From the NCBI RefSeq assembly GCF_006517255.1, contig NZ_CP041185.1:1054001-1118000 (forward strand): a stretch of DNA of 64,000 nucleotides, in the 5' to 3' direction. The stretch is from Janthinobacterium tructae (lineage in GTDB: Bacteria > Pseudomonadota > Gammaproteobacteria > Burkholderiales > Burkholderiaceae_D). Position 1 is the first letter of the stretch, and every line of letters begins with the position of its first letter. This document shows positions 15,172 through 23,752 of this stretch, piece after piece. The translations under genes were made by a program, and so were the position numbers. The notes beneath the pieces were generated by a model, which saw nothing but the letters and a program-made list of their open reading frames with translations, ran no database searches and was not told where the DNA came from.

Positions 15172-16545
15172 ATGCTCCCGCGCTTACCCACCTTGCTGCT
15201 ATCCATGCTGTCCCTGTCCAGCGCCGCCGCCCTGGCCGCCCCCGTCCTCGATGCCGCCGTGCGTGAACGGGCAGAAACATTGGTGCGTGACGGCAAGCAT
15301 GCGAGCCTGGTCATCGCCGTGATCGACGGCAAGGACAGCGCCGTGTACGGCTTCGGCCGCGCGCGGCCCGGCGACAAGGGCGTGCCCGATGCGGATACCG
15401 TGTATGAAATCGGCTCCGTGACGAAAACCATGACGGGCTTGCTGCTGGCCGACGCCATCGTGGCAGGCAAGGCGCAGCTGGAACAGCCGGTGGCCGAACT
15501 GCTGCCCGCCTACGCCATCCCCGCACTGGCGAGCCAGCAAATTACGGTAGGCCAGCTGGCCACGCATTTTTCCGGCTTGCCCCGCCTGCCCGCCAACCTG
15601 GCGCCGGCGGACATGCGCAATCCCTACGCCGACTATGCCGAACCCCAGCTGCGCGCCTTTTTGGCCGGCCATGCCTTGGCGCGCGCGCCCGGCGCCGCGT
15701 ATGAATACTCGAACCTGGCGTATGGCTTGCTGGGCACGGCCTTGTCCACGCAAGCCAATGTGTCTTACGAAGAACTGCTGCAAGCGCGCATTTTCCGTCC
15801 GATGGGCATGGCCAGCAGCTCGGCAGTGACGACGCCCGCCCTGCTCGCGCGCCTGGCGCCCGGCCACCTGGCCGACGGCAAGCCGGCCGCGAACTGGGAC
15901 TTCCAGGCCATCGCAGGGGCCGGCGCCGTGCGTTCCAGCGCGCGCGACATGATTGCCTACATGCAATCGTATATGCGCGGCACCAGTCCCGCGCAGCAAC
16001 TGGCCGTCCAGCCGCGCCAGGTGCTGGCCGGCACTGGGGTTGGCGACGGCGTGAAAAAGATCGGCCTGGCGTGGATGCTCGACCAGGTCAAGGGCCAGCC
16101 TTTCGCCTGGCATAACGGGCAGACGGGCGGCTATGCCAGCTTTGCCGGCTACACGCTGGACGGTAAACGGGGCGTGGTAGTGCTGAGCAGCACGGCACGC
16201 GACGTCGATGGACTGGGCGTGGGCGTGCTGCTGCCCGGCAGCCTGCCGCCGCCGAATGCCCCGGCGCCGAAGGAAATCGCCATCGCCCCGGCCGAACTGG
16301 TCCAATATGCGGGCCAGTATGCGCTGGCGCCCACGTTTGTCCTCAGCGTGCGCCAGGGGCCGGACGGCTTGCTGGTGGGCGCCACGGGCCAGGGCGAAGC
16401 GCCCGTGTACGCCAGCGCGAAAGACACCTTCTTTTACAAGGTGGTCGAAGCGCAACTGGTATTCCAGCGCGACGCCCAAGGCGCCATCACGGGCGTCGTC
16501 CTGCACCAGAACGGCCAGGCGCTGCCGGGCAAGCGCAAGCCTTAG
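15172..16545 (+). CDS. Class C beta-lactamase-like serine hydrolase (paralogue 1)
   Basis: A 457-residue exported protein: signal peptide (about 1-23, ending ALAAP), then an AmpC/PBP-type catalytic domain. The nucleophile motif is EIGSVTKTM (SxxK), the second motif EYSNLAYG (YxN), and HNGQTGG replaces the usual KTG. A C-terminal domain of about 110 residues follows. It could be a peptidase/esterase (AmpH-like) rather than a true beta-lactamase. It is followed by a close paralogue 124 bases downstream, pointing to tandem duplication. Confidence 0.9.
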   Translation: MLPRLPTLLLSMLSLSSAAALAAPVLDAAVRERAETLVRDGKHASLVIAVIDGKDSAVYGFGRARPGDKGVPDADTVYEIGSVTKTMTGLLLADAIVAGKAQLEQPVAELLPAYAIPALASQQITVGQLATHFSGLPRLPANLAPADMRNPYADYAEPQLRAFLAGHALARAPGAAYEYSNLAYGLLGTALSTQANVSYEELLQARIFRPMGMASSSAVTTPALLARLAPGHLADGKPAANWDFQAIAGAGAVRSSARDMIAYMQSYMRGTSPAQQLAVQPRQVLAGTGVGDGVKKIGLAWMLDQVKGQPFAWHNGQTGGYASFAGYTLDGKRGVVVLSSTARDVDGLGVGVLLPGSLPPPNAPAPKEIAIAPAELVQYAGQYALAPTFVLSVRQGPDGLLVGATGQGEAPVYASAKDTFFYKVVEAQLVFQRDAQGAITGVVLHQNGQALPGKRKP

Positions 16546-16669
16546 CAAAGCGGCAAAAGTGGCATAAAACTCAGGCGCCCTTCATATCGGCGCCGTATCC
16601 TTCCCAGGGCATGCCAGCCATCTTATCCAGGCGCCGGCGTGCATTCGGCCCACCCTGGACAAGGTTCCC

Positions 16670-18037
16670 ATGACACCCACTTTCGCCCTCCTCCCCCTTT
16701 GCCTGCTCGGCACCGCTGCACTGGCCGCTCCTGCCCTGGCCGCGCCCATCCTCGACGACGCCGTGCGCCAGCGCGCGGAAGAACTCACGCGCACCGGCAT
16801 GCACGCCAGCATCGTCATTGCCGTACTCGATGGCAAGCACAGCGCCGTTTACGGCTTTGGCGGCGTGCAGCCAGGCAAGAACATGAAACCGGGCGCCGAT
16901 ACCGTCTATCAGATCGGGTCCGTCACCAAGACCATGACGGCCTTGCTGCTGGCCGACGCCGTCGCCGAGAACAAGGTCAAACTCGACGAACCGGTGGCGA
17001 CATTATTGCCGGGCTATACGCTGCCCGCCTTCGACGGCAAGAAGATCAGCCTGCTCGACCTGGCCACGCACTATTCTTCGCTGCCGCGCCTGCCGGACAA
17101 CTTCAGGCCGAAAGACCCGGCCAATCCGTATGCCGATTACACGCAAGCCAAACAGCGGCAGTTTCTCGCCGCCTACCACCTGCCGCGCGCGCCGGGCACG
17201 GCATTTGACTATTCGAACATCGGCTATGCCGTGCTGGGCACGGCCCTGGCGGCGCAGGCCGGCAGCAGTTATGAAGCGCTGCTGCAAAAGCGCATCGCCG
17301 TGCCGCTGGGCATGCGCTCGACCTCGAACACGCCCAGCCACGGCATGCTGGCGCGCCTGGCGCCCGGCCATTTGCTGTCGGGCGAGCCCACACCGGCCTG
17401 GGAGCTGAACGTGGTGGCGCCAGCCGGTGGCGTGTATTCGAGCGCGCGCGACATGGTCGCCTACCTGCAGGCGTACATGTTCAAGCCGCTGCGCCCGTAC
17501 GCGCTGGCGATCCAGCCGCAGCGTCCGCTGGCGCCGGATAGCGCAACGAAAGTCGGCCTGGCCTGGCTGCTGGAGCAGCAACAGGGGCAAAGCTACGCCT
17601 GGCACAGCGGCCAGACGGGCGGCTACACCAGCTATGCGGCGTTTACCACGGACGGCAAGCGGGGCGTGGTGGTGCTGACGAACACGGCGCGCACCGTCGA
17701 TGCGCTGGGCTTGTCCGCCTTGCTGCCTGGCACGCCCTTGCCGCCGCTGAAAAAGCCGCAAGCCGCCATCGCGCTGCCGCACGCCGCGCTGGCCGAGTAC
17801 GTAGGCGAGTATCCGCTGGGCGAGGAATTCACGTTGACGGTGACCTTGGGCAAGAACGGCCTGGAAGCGGCCGGAACCGGTGTCGGTTCGGCGCCCCTGT
17901 TTGCCAGCGCGAAAGACCAGTTTTTCTTCCGCGCCATCGACGCGGAACTGGCGTTTACGCGCGCTGCGGCAGGCAAGATCATCAGCGCCGTACTCACGCA
18001 AGGCGGGCAGGACGTGGTCTTGCCGCGCAAGCCGTAG
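16670..18037 (+). CDS. Class C beta-lactamase-like serine hydrolase (paralogue 2)
   Basis: 455 residues, colinear with the preceding protein over its whole length. It has a signal peptide (ending LAAPALAAP), QIGSVTKTM (SxxK), DYSNIGYA (YxN), HSGQTGG in place of KTG, and the same C-terminal domain. AAGG precedes the ATG at 16670. The pair differ mainly in loops (for example LLDLATHYSSLPRLPDNF versus VGQLATHFSGLPRLPANL), suggesting divergence in substrate range. It ends 3 bases before the convergent minus-strand gene. Confidence 0.9.
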   Translation: MTPTFALLPLCLLGTAALAAPALAAPILDDAVRQRAEELTRTGMHASIVIAVLDGKHSAVYGFGGVQPGKNMKPGADTVYQIGSVTKTMTALLLADAVAENKVKLDEPVATLLPGYTLPAFDGKKISLLDLATHYSSLPRLPDNFRPKDPANPYADYTQAKQRQFLAAYHLPRAPGTAFDYSNIGYAVLGTALAAQAGSSYEALLQKRIAVPLGMRSTSNTPSHGMLARLAPGHLLSGEPTPAWELNVVAPAGGVYSSARDMVAYLQAYMFKPLRPYALAIQPQRPLAPDSATKVGLAWLLEQQQGQSYAWHSGQTGGYTSYAAFTTDGKRGVVVLTNTARTVDALGLSALLPGTPLPPLKKPQAAIALPHAALAEYVGEYPLGEEFTLTVTLGKNGLEAAGTGVGSAPLFASAKDQFFFRAIDAELAFTRAAAGKIISAVLTQGGQDVVLPRKP

Positions 18038-18040
18038 CGC

Positions 18041-18394
18041 TCAGGCGGCCGGGTCTTGCATGAATAGCTCGACCCGGGCGATAAACGCCGCCTTGCTGCG
18101 CGTGCGAAATTCGCCCAGGAAGGCGTCGCTGCCCCGGACGATCTTGCCGTGGCGGTCATATTGCACCTTGCCCATCTCCAGCACGAATTCGCCATCGGGA
18201 TCGTCTTCCGGCTCGAAGTGCGAATTGAAGCAGTAGCCCGTGTCGCGGCAGCTGCCCCACAGTAATAGCGCGCTGCTGAACCATTGCATGGTATCCGGGC
18301 CTGGCTCCACCTCGAACAGGGTGTTGACGGTGATGTGCCAGCCGCCAGGCACGCGCAGCGGCTGCAAGGGATAGGGAAAGCGTGGCTGGCTCAT
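18041..18394 (-). CDS. Hypothetical protein, 117 aa, coupled to EAL gene
   Basis: The ATG at 18394 overlaps the TGA of the upstream EAL gene by 4 bases (ATGA), a classical translational coupling. The 117-residue product (MSQPRFPYPLQPLRVPGGWH) looks like a compact beta-rich cytoplasmic protein with DTGYCFNSHFEPEDDPDGEF and a C-terminal helix (SKAAFIARVELFMQD). No family is recognised. Longer frames on this strand up to 19075 are shadows of the EAL gene. Confidence 0.7.
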   Translation of the reverse strand: MSQPRFPYPLQPLRVPGGWHITVNTLFEVEPGPDTMQWFSSALLLWGSCRDTGYCFNSHFEPEDDPDGEFVLEMGKVQYDRHGKIVRGSDAFLGEFRTRSKAAFIARVELFMQDPAA

Positions 18395-19959
18395 GTGGAA
18401 GTCGGCATGCGCCGGGTTGCGTAAAAACCGAGGAATTCTGCCGCCGGCAGCGCCTTGGCAAACAGCCAGCCCTGGCCAAATTCGACCTTGCGTTCGCGCA
18501 AATAGTCGGCCTGGGCCTGGCTTTCGATGCCTTCGGCCACGATCAGCATGTTCAAGGTGCGGGCCATGTCGATGATGTGCGGCGTGACGCTGCTGGTGGC
18601 CGCGTCCGTGCCGATGGTGTCGACGAACGATTTGTCGATTTTCAGGGCGTCGAGCGGCAGGTTTTGCAGGCTCGACAGGCTGGAATAGCCCGTGCCGAAG
18701 TCGTCGATGGCCACCGCGTGGCCGCGCGCCCTGGCCTTGTCGATGGTGGCGCGTGCCGCTTCCACGTTGATGAAACCCCGTTCCGTCGCTTCCAGCCAGA
18801 TCTGCTGCGCCTCGATGCCCGTGCCGTCCAGTGCACGCTCGAGCACGCCGAGCACCCGGCCCGTTTCGATATCGCTGGCGCACAGGTTGATTGCGATGTG
18901 CAACTCGCGGTCGGCCAGCAGCGCGGCGCGCATGTCGGCGATGACGCAAGCGATCACCTGGTCGGTGATGGGCAAGATGAGCTCGCTTTCCTCGGCCACG
19001 GGGATGAACAGGTCGGGCCGTATCATGCTGCCGTCGGGACGGCGCCAGCGTATCAGCGCCTCGGCGCCCACGCACACGCCCGTGTCGAGCGCGATGATAG
19101 GTTGATAATGGACAAAGAATTCGCGCCGCTCGACCGCCGTTTCCAGTTCGCCGCGCAGCGACAGGCGCCGGCGCGACAGCCAGATGACGATGCCGACAAT
19201 AAAGGCGGCCATCAGCAGGCCCAGCGGCAGGAGCAGCAGCTGTTCGCGCCGCAGCCTGTCGTTCAGCTTGCTGCGCGGCTCGATCATGACGGCCGTCAAG
19301 CCATCGCGGTACAGCAACGCATGGATGCTGTCCTCGTGCGCCAGCTTGTCCTCTGCCCCCGTGCCGGCAAGCAAGGCTTGCACCTGCGCGGGGTCGGGAT
19401 GGTGCAAGGTGTCGAGCACGCCGCGCTTGCCGATGGCGACAGCCATCTGGATTTCACTGTCGACGATGACGTCGGAAAAGCGCACGGGATCGATCAGCAC
19501 TTTGTACGCGCGGTAAGTCAGCCCTACCATGCGCTTGCCGCCGCTGACGACGGGGCGCAAGTTGAAATCGAGGCCCATGCCATTGGCCAGGGTGAAATCG
19601 GCGGGCGTGATGGCGATGCGTGTCTCCTCCATGCCCGTGGACGTGCATTTGAGCAAGCCGTTTTCGATATAGCCGATATCGTCGATGCTGCGCGTAGTCA
19701 TGGTGATGCGGCGCAGCTGCTGGATATGCGCTTCCGAGCACGGCGCCAGGTCCAGCGCATCGGCGCTGCGCAGGGCCATGCTGGCCGAGGCGATCGAACG
19801 GTGGGCGCGCTCGAGCGCGTAGCCGGCCAGCAGGCGCAGGCGTTCCTGCTCGCCCTGCTCTGCGCGCACGGACGACAAGTAGAAGGCCAGACTCAGGGGA
19901 GCGGCCACGCCGATGACGGCGACCAGCACGCTCGTAATAATAATTCGTTTTCTGCGCAT
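18391..19959 (-). CDS. Membrane c-di-GMP phosphodiesterase, CSS-motif sensor + EAL
   Basis: 522 residues from the ATG at 19959, which has GGGAGG six bases upstream; the GTG at 19974 is less likely. A first membrane helix (about 5-30) leads into a periplasmic CSS-motif domain whose cysteines occur in LAPCSEAHIQQL and LLKCTSTGM. A second membrane helix (LLLPLGLLMAAFIVGIVIWL) precedes the EAL domain. Catalytic signatures are intact: EALIRW, INLCASDIE, AIDDFGTGYSSL, LKIDKSFVD and VAEGIES. It should hydrolyse c-di-GMP under redox-type periplasmic control, as for E. coli PdeC-like proteins. Confidence 0.93.
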   Translation of the reverse strand: MRRKRIIITSVLVAVIGVAAPLSLAFYLSSVRAEQGEQERLRLLAGYALERAHRSIASASMALRSADALDLAPCSEAHIQQLRRITMTTRSIDDIGYIENGLLKCTSTGMEETRIAITPADFTLANGMGLDFNLRPVVSGGKRMVGLTYRAYKVLIDPVRFSDVIVDSEIQMAVAIGKRGVLDTLHHPDPAQVQALLAGTGAEDKLAHEDSIHALLYRDGLTAVMIEPRSKLNDRLRREQLLLLPLGLLMAAFIVGIVIWLSRRRLSLRGELETAVERREFFVHYQPIIALDTGVCVGAEALIRWRRPDGSMIRPDLFIPVAEESELILPITDQVIACVIADMRAALLADRELHIAINLCASDIETGRVLGVLERALDGTGIEAQQIWLEATERGFINVEAARATIDKARARGHAVAIDDFGTGYSSLSSLQNLPLDALKIDKSFVDTIGTDAATSSVTPHIIDMARTLNMLIVAEGIESQAQADYLRERKVEFGQGWLFAKALPAAEFLGFYATRRMPTST

Positions 19960-20074
19960 GTGCGCCTCCCGCACCGTGACCGAGGATTACCTGCGGTAGT
20001 TATATGAATGCCATGTATTGCTCGTTGGCATCATATTACAAGCAGAGGCGGCGCACGCGGAACTTGCTGAACAG

Positions 20075-21580
20075 TTACACTTTTTCCGCTTGTTGCACGG
20101 GCCTTGCCAGCACGAACACCAGCGCCGCCACCACGGCCGCCAAGCCGCCAGCCAGGTAGAGCACGCTGGCAAAGCCGTCGATGAAGGCGTGGCGCGCCGC
20201 TTCCTGCGCCACGGCCTGCATGGCGGGCGGCAGCTGGCCGAAGGCCTCGGCCGCGTTGCCGGCGACGATGCGCCCTATCATCTCGGGCGAAGCCTTCAAG
20301 CCATGCAGCCACGCCAACTTGTCGAACGAGTCCGCCGTGCGCATGGCCAGCGCGGCGCCCAGCGCGCCCACGGCCAGCACGATGCCGACAAAGCGCGTGG
20401 TGGTGCTGATGCCGGAGCCCATGCCCGTGCGCTCGCGCGGGATGCAGGCGAGGATGGCTTTTTGCGTGGTGCCGTTCAGCAATCCCGCGCCCGCGCCCGT
20501 GACGACCATGCCGGCCGCCACCCAGCCGTATTGCAGGCTGGCGGCGGCAAAAGCCGTGGCCACGTTGCCCACGGCGACGATCAGCAAGCCTGTCACCAAA
20601 ATGCCGCGGTCGTCCAGAACCCGCATGGCGCGCGGCGCCAGCCGCGACAGCAGCACCATGGCGACGGCAAACGGCAGCATGGCGCAGCCGGCCAGCACGG
20701 CGGAAAAGCCGAAGGCGTTCTGCAAATACAGCGGCAAAAACGTCATCATCACCTGGGCAGCGATGGCGTAACCGAACATGCCCAGCACGGCGCCGACAAA
20801 CACGCGCCGGCCAAAGAGCGACAAATCGACCATCGGCGCGCGCTGGCGCCGTTCCACCAGCACGAACACAAGCAGCAGCGCCGCGCCGGCCGCAAAGCGC
20901 AGCATGGTGGCGTGACTGGACCAACCCGCCACGCTGGCGTCGATCAAGCCCCAGATGATGCAGAACAGGCCTGCGGAGAACAGCGCCGCGCCCGCCGGGT
21001 CGAAGCTGGCATTGGAGGCATCCTTCGATTCGTCCACGTGCTTGCCCACCAACCACATCAGGATGGCGACGACGGGCAGGTTCAGGTAGAAAATCCAGCG
21101 CCAGTTGATGGCGCTCGTGATCAGACCGCCCAACAGCGGTGCCACCGTCATGGCCACGCCCATGGCCGCGCCCCACACGGACCAGGCGCGCGCCCTCTCC
21201 TTTTCCGCATGGAACGTGTGGCCGATGACGGCCAGCGCGGAGGTGAGCAGCAGCGCCGCACCGAGGCCCTTGATGGCGCGCGCCACGTTGAGCACGAACG
21301 GCGTCCACGCCTGGCCGCACAGCAGGGACGCCAGCGCGAACACGGCCAGGCCATACAGCATGACCCTGCGCCGTCCCAGGCGGTCGGCGATGCTGCCGGC
21401 GGGCAAGAGGAACGAGGCGAACGCCAGCATGTAGGCGCTGACCACCCATTCCACGTCGACGAAGCTGGCGTTGAGCGAGCGGGCGATCGAGGGCAGCGAG
21501 ACGGCCACCACGTTGGTGTCGAGCATGATCAGCGCGCACACGCCCGAGCACGTATATAAAGTCCAGTTGGTATTTTTCAT
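20075..21580 (-). CDS. DHA2-family MFS drug exporter
   Basis: 501 residues with about 14 hydrophobic segments, the size and topology of the DHA2 (14-TM) family. Motif A is seen as GSIADRLGRRRVMLYG, and the first helix carries LDTNVVAVSLPSIARSL, typical of EmrB/QacA-type proton antiporters. Divergent from a LysR gene, with an inverted repeat between them, so probably induced by that regulator in response to a toxic compound. No membrane-fusion partner is present. Confidence 0.92.
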   Translation of the reverse strand: MKNTNWTLYTCSGVCALIMLDTNVVAVSLPSIARSLNASFVDVEWVVSAYMLAFASFLLPAGSIADRLGRRRVMLYGLAVFALASLLCGQAWTPFVLNVARAIKGLGAALLLTSALAVIGHTFHAEKERARAWSVWGAAMGVAMTVAPLLGGLITSAINWRWIFYLNLPVVAILMWLVGKHVDESKDASNASFDPAGAALFSAGLFCIIWGLIDASVAGWSSHATMLRFAAGAALLLVFVLVERRQRAPMVDLSLFGRRVFVGAVLGMFGYAIAAQVMMTFLPLYLQNAFGFSAVLAGCAMLPFAVAMVLLSRLAPRAMRVLDDRGILVTGLLIVAVGNVATAFAAASLQYGWVAAGMVVTGAGAGLLNGTTQKAILACIPRERTGMGSGISTTTRFVGIVLAVGALGAALAMRTADSFDKLAWLHGLKASPEMIGRIVAGNAAEAFGQLPPAMQAVAQEAARHAFIDGFASVLYLAGGLAAVVAALVFVLARPVQQAEKV

Positions 21581-21614
21581 GCCTGTATTTTAAGCAGTCT
21601 TGTATTATTTTCTG

Positions 21615-21636
21615 TTATAAGACAAGCGCCTTATAA
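21615..21636. promoter_or_regulatory. LysR-type operator with overlapping -10 element
   Basis: TTATAAG (21615-21621) and CTTATAA (21630-21636) are perfect 7-bp arms separated by 8 bases, in the gap between the MFS and LysR genes. TATAAT at 21632-21637 is a perfect -10 for the LysR gene, so binding here would repress it. Confidence 0.6.
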
Positions 21637-21643
21637 TTCACCC

Positions 21644-22537
21644 ATGGTGAATACAGACAAAGACATGGAATTGCGGCATTTCCGCTGCGTGCTGGCCGTC
21701 GCGCACAGCCTGCATTTTGCGCGGGCCGCTGCGGAACTGGGCATTTCGCCGCCCGCGCTGACCAAGCAGGTGCAGGAAACGGAACAGTTGCTGGGCACGC
21801 GCCTGTTCCAGCGCAGCAAGCGCGCCGTGTCCCTGACGGCGGCCGGGGAATTGTTCGTGCTGGAAGCGGCGCGCGCGCTGGACCAGCTGGCGCAGGCGCA
21901 GGACGTGGCGCGCCGCGCCGGGCGGGGCGAACTGGGCCGGCTGGAAATCGGTTACGTGGCCTCGGCCGCATACTCAGGCGTGCTGCAGGACCAGTTTTCC
22001 CGCTTTCGCGTCAGCCATCCCGGCATTCATATCGGTGCGCGCGAATACGCGATGGATGCCCTGCCCGGCTTGCTGGACCAGGGCCGCGTCGACCTGGCCT
22101 TCGTGCGCCCGCCCCTGCACTTGCCGGACGGGCTGGACAGCGTGGTCTTGCTGCGCGACCGCTTCGTGCTGGCCGTGCAGGCGGACAGTCCGCTCGCCCG
22201 TCTCGATATGGCGGAACCTGCCGCGCTGGCGCAGCAGGCGTTCATCGTGCCGGAACAGGAATTGGGGACGCTGGAAGTGAGCCGGCGCGGCGGCTTTGCG
22301 GCGCAGGTGGTGTCGCGCCCCGGCAGCCTGGTGGCCGTGCTGACGGAAGTGTCGCTGGGCGTGGGCTGCGCCATCGTGCCCCACTCCGTGATGGCCAGTG
22401 TGCAATTGCCCGGCATGGTATTCCGCGAACTGGCCACGCCGCAGATCAGCTCGGAAATCGCCGTGGCCTTCCGCCGCCACGAACAGGCGCCGGCCGCGCG
22501 CGCCTTCATTGCCCAGCTGCGCGCTGTAGCGCTGTAA
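21644..22537 (+). CDS. LysR-family transcriptional regulator
   Basis: A LysR protein of 297 residues with an N-terminal HTH (FRCVLAVAHSLHFARAAAEL, SPPALTKQVQETEQLLGTRL, FQRSKRAVSLTAAGELF) and a ligand-binding domain. The family usually begins at a residue like MELRHFR, here at 21665. Together with the -10 at 21632-21637 this makes 21665 a likely alternative start. It should regulate the divergent MFS exporter through the palindrome between them. Confidence 0.9.
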   Translation: MVNTDKDMELRHFRCVLAVAHSLHFARAAAELGISPPALTKQVQETEQLLGTRLFQRSKRAVSLTAAGELFVLEAARALDQLAQAQDVARRAGRGELGRLEIGYVASAAYSGVLQDQFSRFRVSHPGIHIGAREYAMDALPGLLDQGRVDLAFVRPPLHLPDGLDSVVLLRDRFVLAVQADSPLARLDMAEPAALAQQAFIVPEQELGTLEVSRRGGFAAQVVSRPGSLVAVLTEVSLGVGCAIVPHSVMASVQLPGMVFRELATPQISSEIAVAFRRHEQAPAARAFIAQLRAVAL

Positions 22538-22550
22538 CGCTGGCGTAGCC

Positions 22551-23117
22551 TCAGTTCTTCAGCACGGCCACGGCGTAGGTGCAAGCGGTCGCCGTTTCGT
22601 TCCTGAACACGCAGTCGGCCGGCGGCCCCAGTTCCAGGCAGTCGCCCTCATCCAGCACGTGGCGCGTATCGCCTTCGATGAACACCAGGCTGCCGCTGAG
22701 CGACCATATCAGCTGGCGCCGCGCCACATAGGCGGCCGCCGGCATGGCCACCACGGCGCCGGGCGGCAAGCTGATATGCACGAGGTCGAGCGGCATGTCG
22801 GACGCGGGCGACACGTGGCGCCGCACATAGCCGCTCTGCGGGTCGATCCACACGGGCTGCTCAAGTTTGCGCAGCAAGCGCCCTGCGCGCATCTCGGCGC
22901 GGGCGATCAGTTCGGACATGCTCAGGCCGAAGGCGCCCGACAGCCGCGCCAGCAAGGTAGCCGTGGGGCTGCAATCACCGCGTTCCACCTTGTGCACCAT
23001 CGCGCGCGAGACGCCCGAGCGGGCCGCCAGCTGCGTCAGCGACCAGCCCAGGTTTTCCCGCTCAAGGCGCACCCTGGCACCGATGCGCTGGTTCAATTCG
23101 TCTGGTTTAGTGGACAT
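22551..23117 (-). CDS. XRE-type regulator with C-terminal cupin
   Basis: 188 residues. Residues 8-65 are an XRE helix-turn-helix (VRLERENLGWSLTQLAARSG, VSRAMVHKVERGDCSPTATL). Residues about 105-185 are a small beta-barrel cupin (HISLPPGAVVAMPAAA, LEGDCLELGPPADCVF-like strands) expected to bind a ligand. Such HTH-cupin proteins often control amine or amino-acid metabolism. It is divergent from a GNAT gene, with an inverted repeat over the promoter between them. Confidence 0.9.
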   Translation of the reverse strand: MSTKPDELNQRIGARVRLERENLGWSLTQLAARSGVSRAMVHKVERGDCSPTATLLARLSGAFGLSMSELIARAEMRAGRLLRKLEQPVWIDPQSGYVRRHVSPASDMPLDLVHISLPPGAVVAMPAAAYVARRQLIWSLSGSLVFIEGDTRHVLDEGDCLELGPPADCVFRNETATACTYAVAVLKN

Positions 23118-23141
23118 ATATTAGCTTCCATTCGGATTCTA

Positions 23142-23178
23142 TTGGACAAGGCGTGGGCGGCAATCTATGATTTGTCCA
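23142..23178 (+). promoter_or_regulatory. Promoter and operator of the GNAT gene
   Basis: TTGGAC (23142-23147), an 18-base spacer and TATGAT (23166-23171) make a good sigma-70-type promoter towards the GNAT gene. TGGACAA (23143-23149) and TTGTCCA (23172-23178) form a perfect inverted repeat bracketing it, so a bound protein, most simply the divergent XRE-cupin regulator, would block or loop the promoter. Confidence 0.5.
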
Positions 23179-23208
23179 TTATAGTAGACGACCAGCAAGG
23201 AGAACAAC

Positions 23209-23739
23209 ATGCACATACGCGACGCCCATGCGGGCGACATCGAGGCCGTCACGGCCATCTACAACGATGCCGTCAGCAATACCCTGGCCATCTGGAATGA
23301 ACGGACGGTCGATGCGGCCAACCGCGCGGCCTGGCTGGCCGACCGCCAGCGGGCCGGCTATCCGGTGCTGGTCGCCATCGATGCGCAAGGAACTGTCGCC
23401 GGCTACGCCTCGTTCGGCGACTGGCGCCCGTTCGAGGGTTTTCGGCATACGGTCGAGCATTCCGTGTATGTGCGCGCCGATCGCCGCGGCGCCGGCATCG
23501 GCAAGGCCTTGATGGGGGAATTGATCGCGCGCGCGCGCGGCCTGGGCAAGCATGTGATGGTGGCGGGCATCGAAGCGGGCAATGCCGGCTCGATCGCCCT
23601 GCACAAGCAGCTGGGCTTCGCGGAAGTGGGCTTGATGCGGCAAGTCGGCACCAAGTTCGGCGCCTGGCTGGACCTGGCGTTCCTGCAGCTGCAGCTCGAC
23701 ACGCGCAGCGATCCGGACGGCATTGCGCCGCCCGGCTAA
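23209..23739 (+). CDS. GNAT N-acetyltransferase, phosphinothricin acetyltransferase-like
   Basis: 176 residues with the PAT/Bar-type pattern of the GNAT fold: IRDAHAGDIEAVTAIYNDAV at the start, VAGYASFGDWRPFEGFRHTV, ERSVYV-like strand (EHSVYVRADRRGAGIGKALM, containing the acetyl-CoA loop), and IALHKQLGFAEVGLMRQVGT. The reaction is N-acetylation of an amino acid analogue such as phosphinothricin or methionine sulfoximine; the true substrate is not known. AAGGAGAA precedes the ATG. Control by the divergent XRE-cupin protein is likely. Confidence 0.9.
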   Translation: MHIRDAHAGDIEAVTAIYNDAVSNTLAIWNERTVDAANRAAWLADRQRAGYPVLVAIDAQGTVAGYASFGDWRPFEGFRHTVEHSVYVRADRRGAGIGKALMGELIARARGLGKHVMVAGIEAGNAGSIALHKQLGFAEVGLMRQVGTKFGAWLDLAFLQLQLDTRSDPDGIAPPG

Positions 23740-23752
23740 GGCCAGGCAGGCG

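Noticed and set aside
18382..20007. 541-residue plus-strand ORF
   Set aside because: Antisense to the EAL gene; no domain, composition typical of a reversed coding frame.
20018..21559. 513-residue plus-strand ORF
   Set aside because: Antisense to the MFS exporter; very rich in Gln, His, Arg and Ala, with no recognisable fold.
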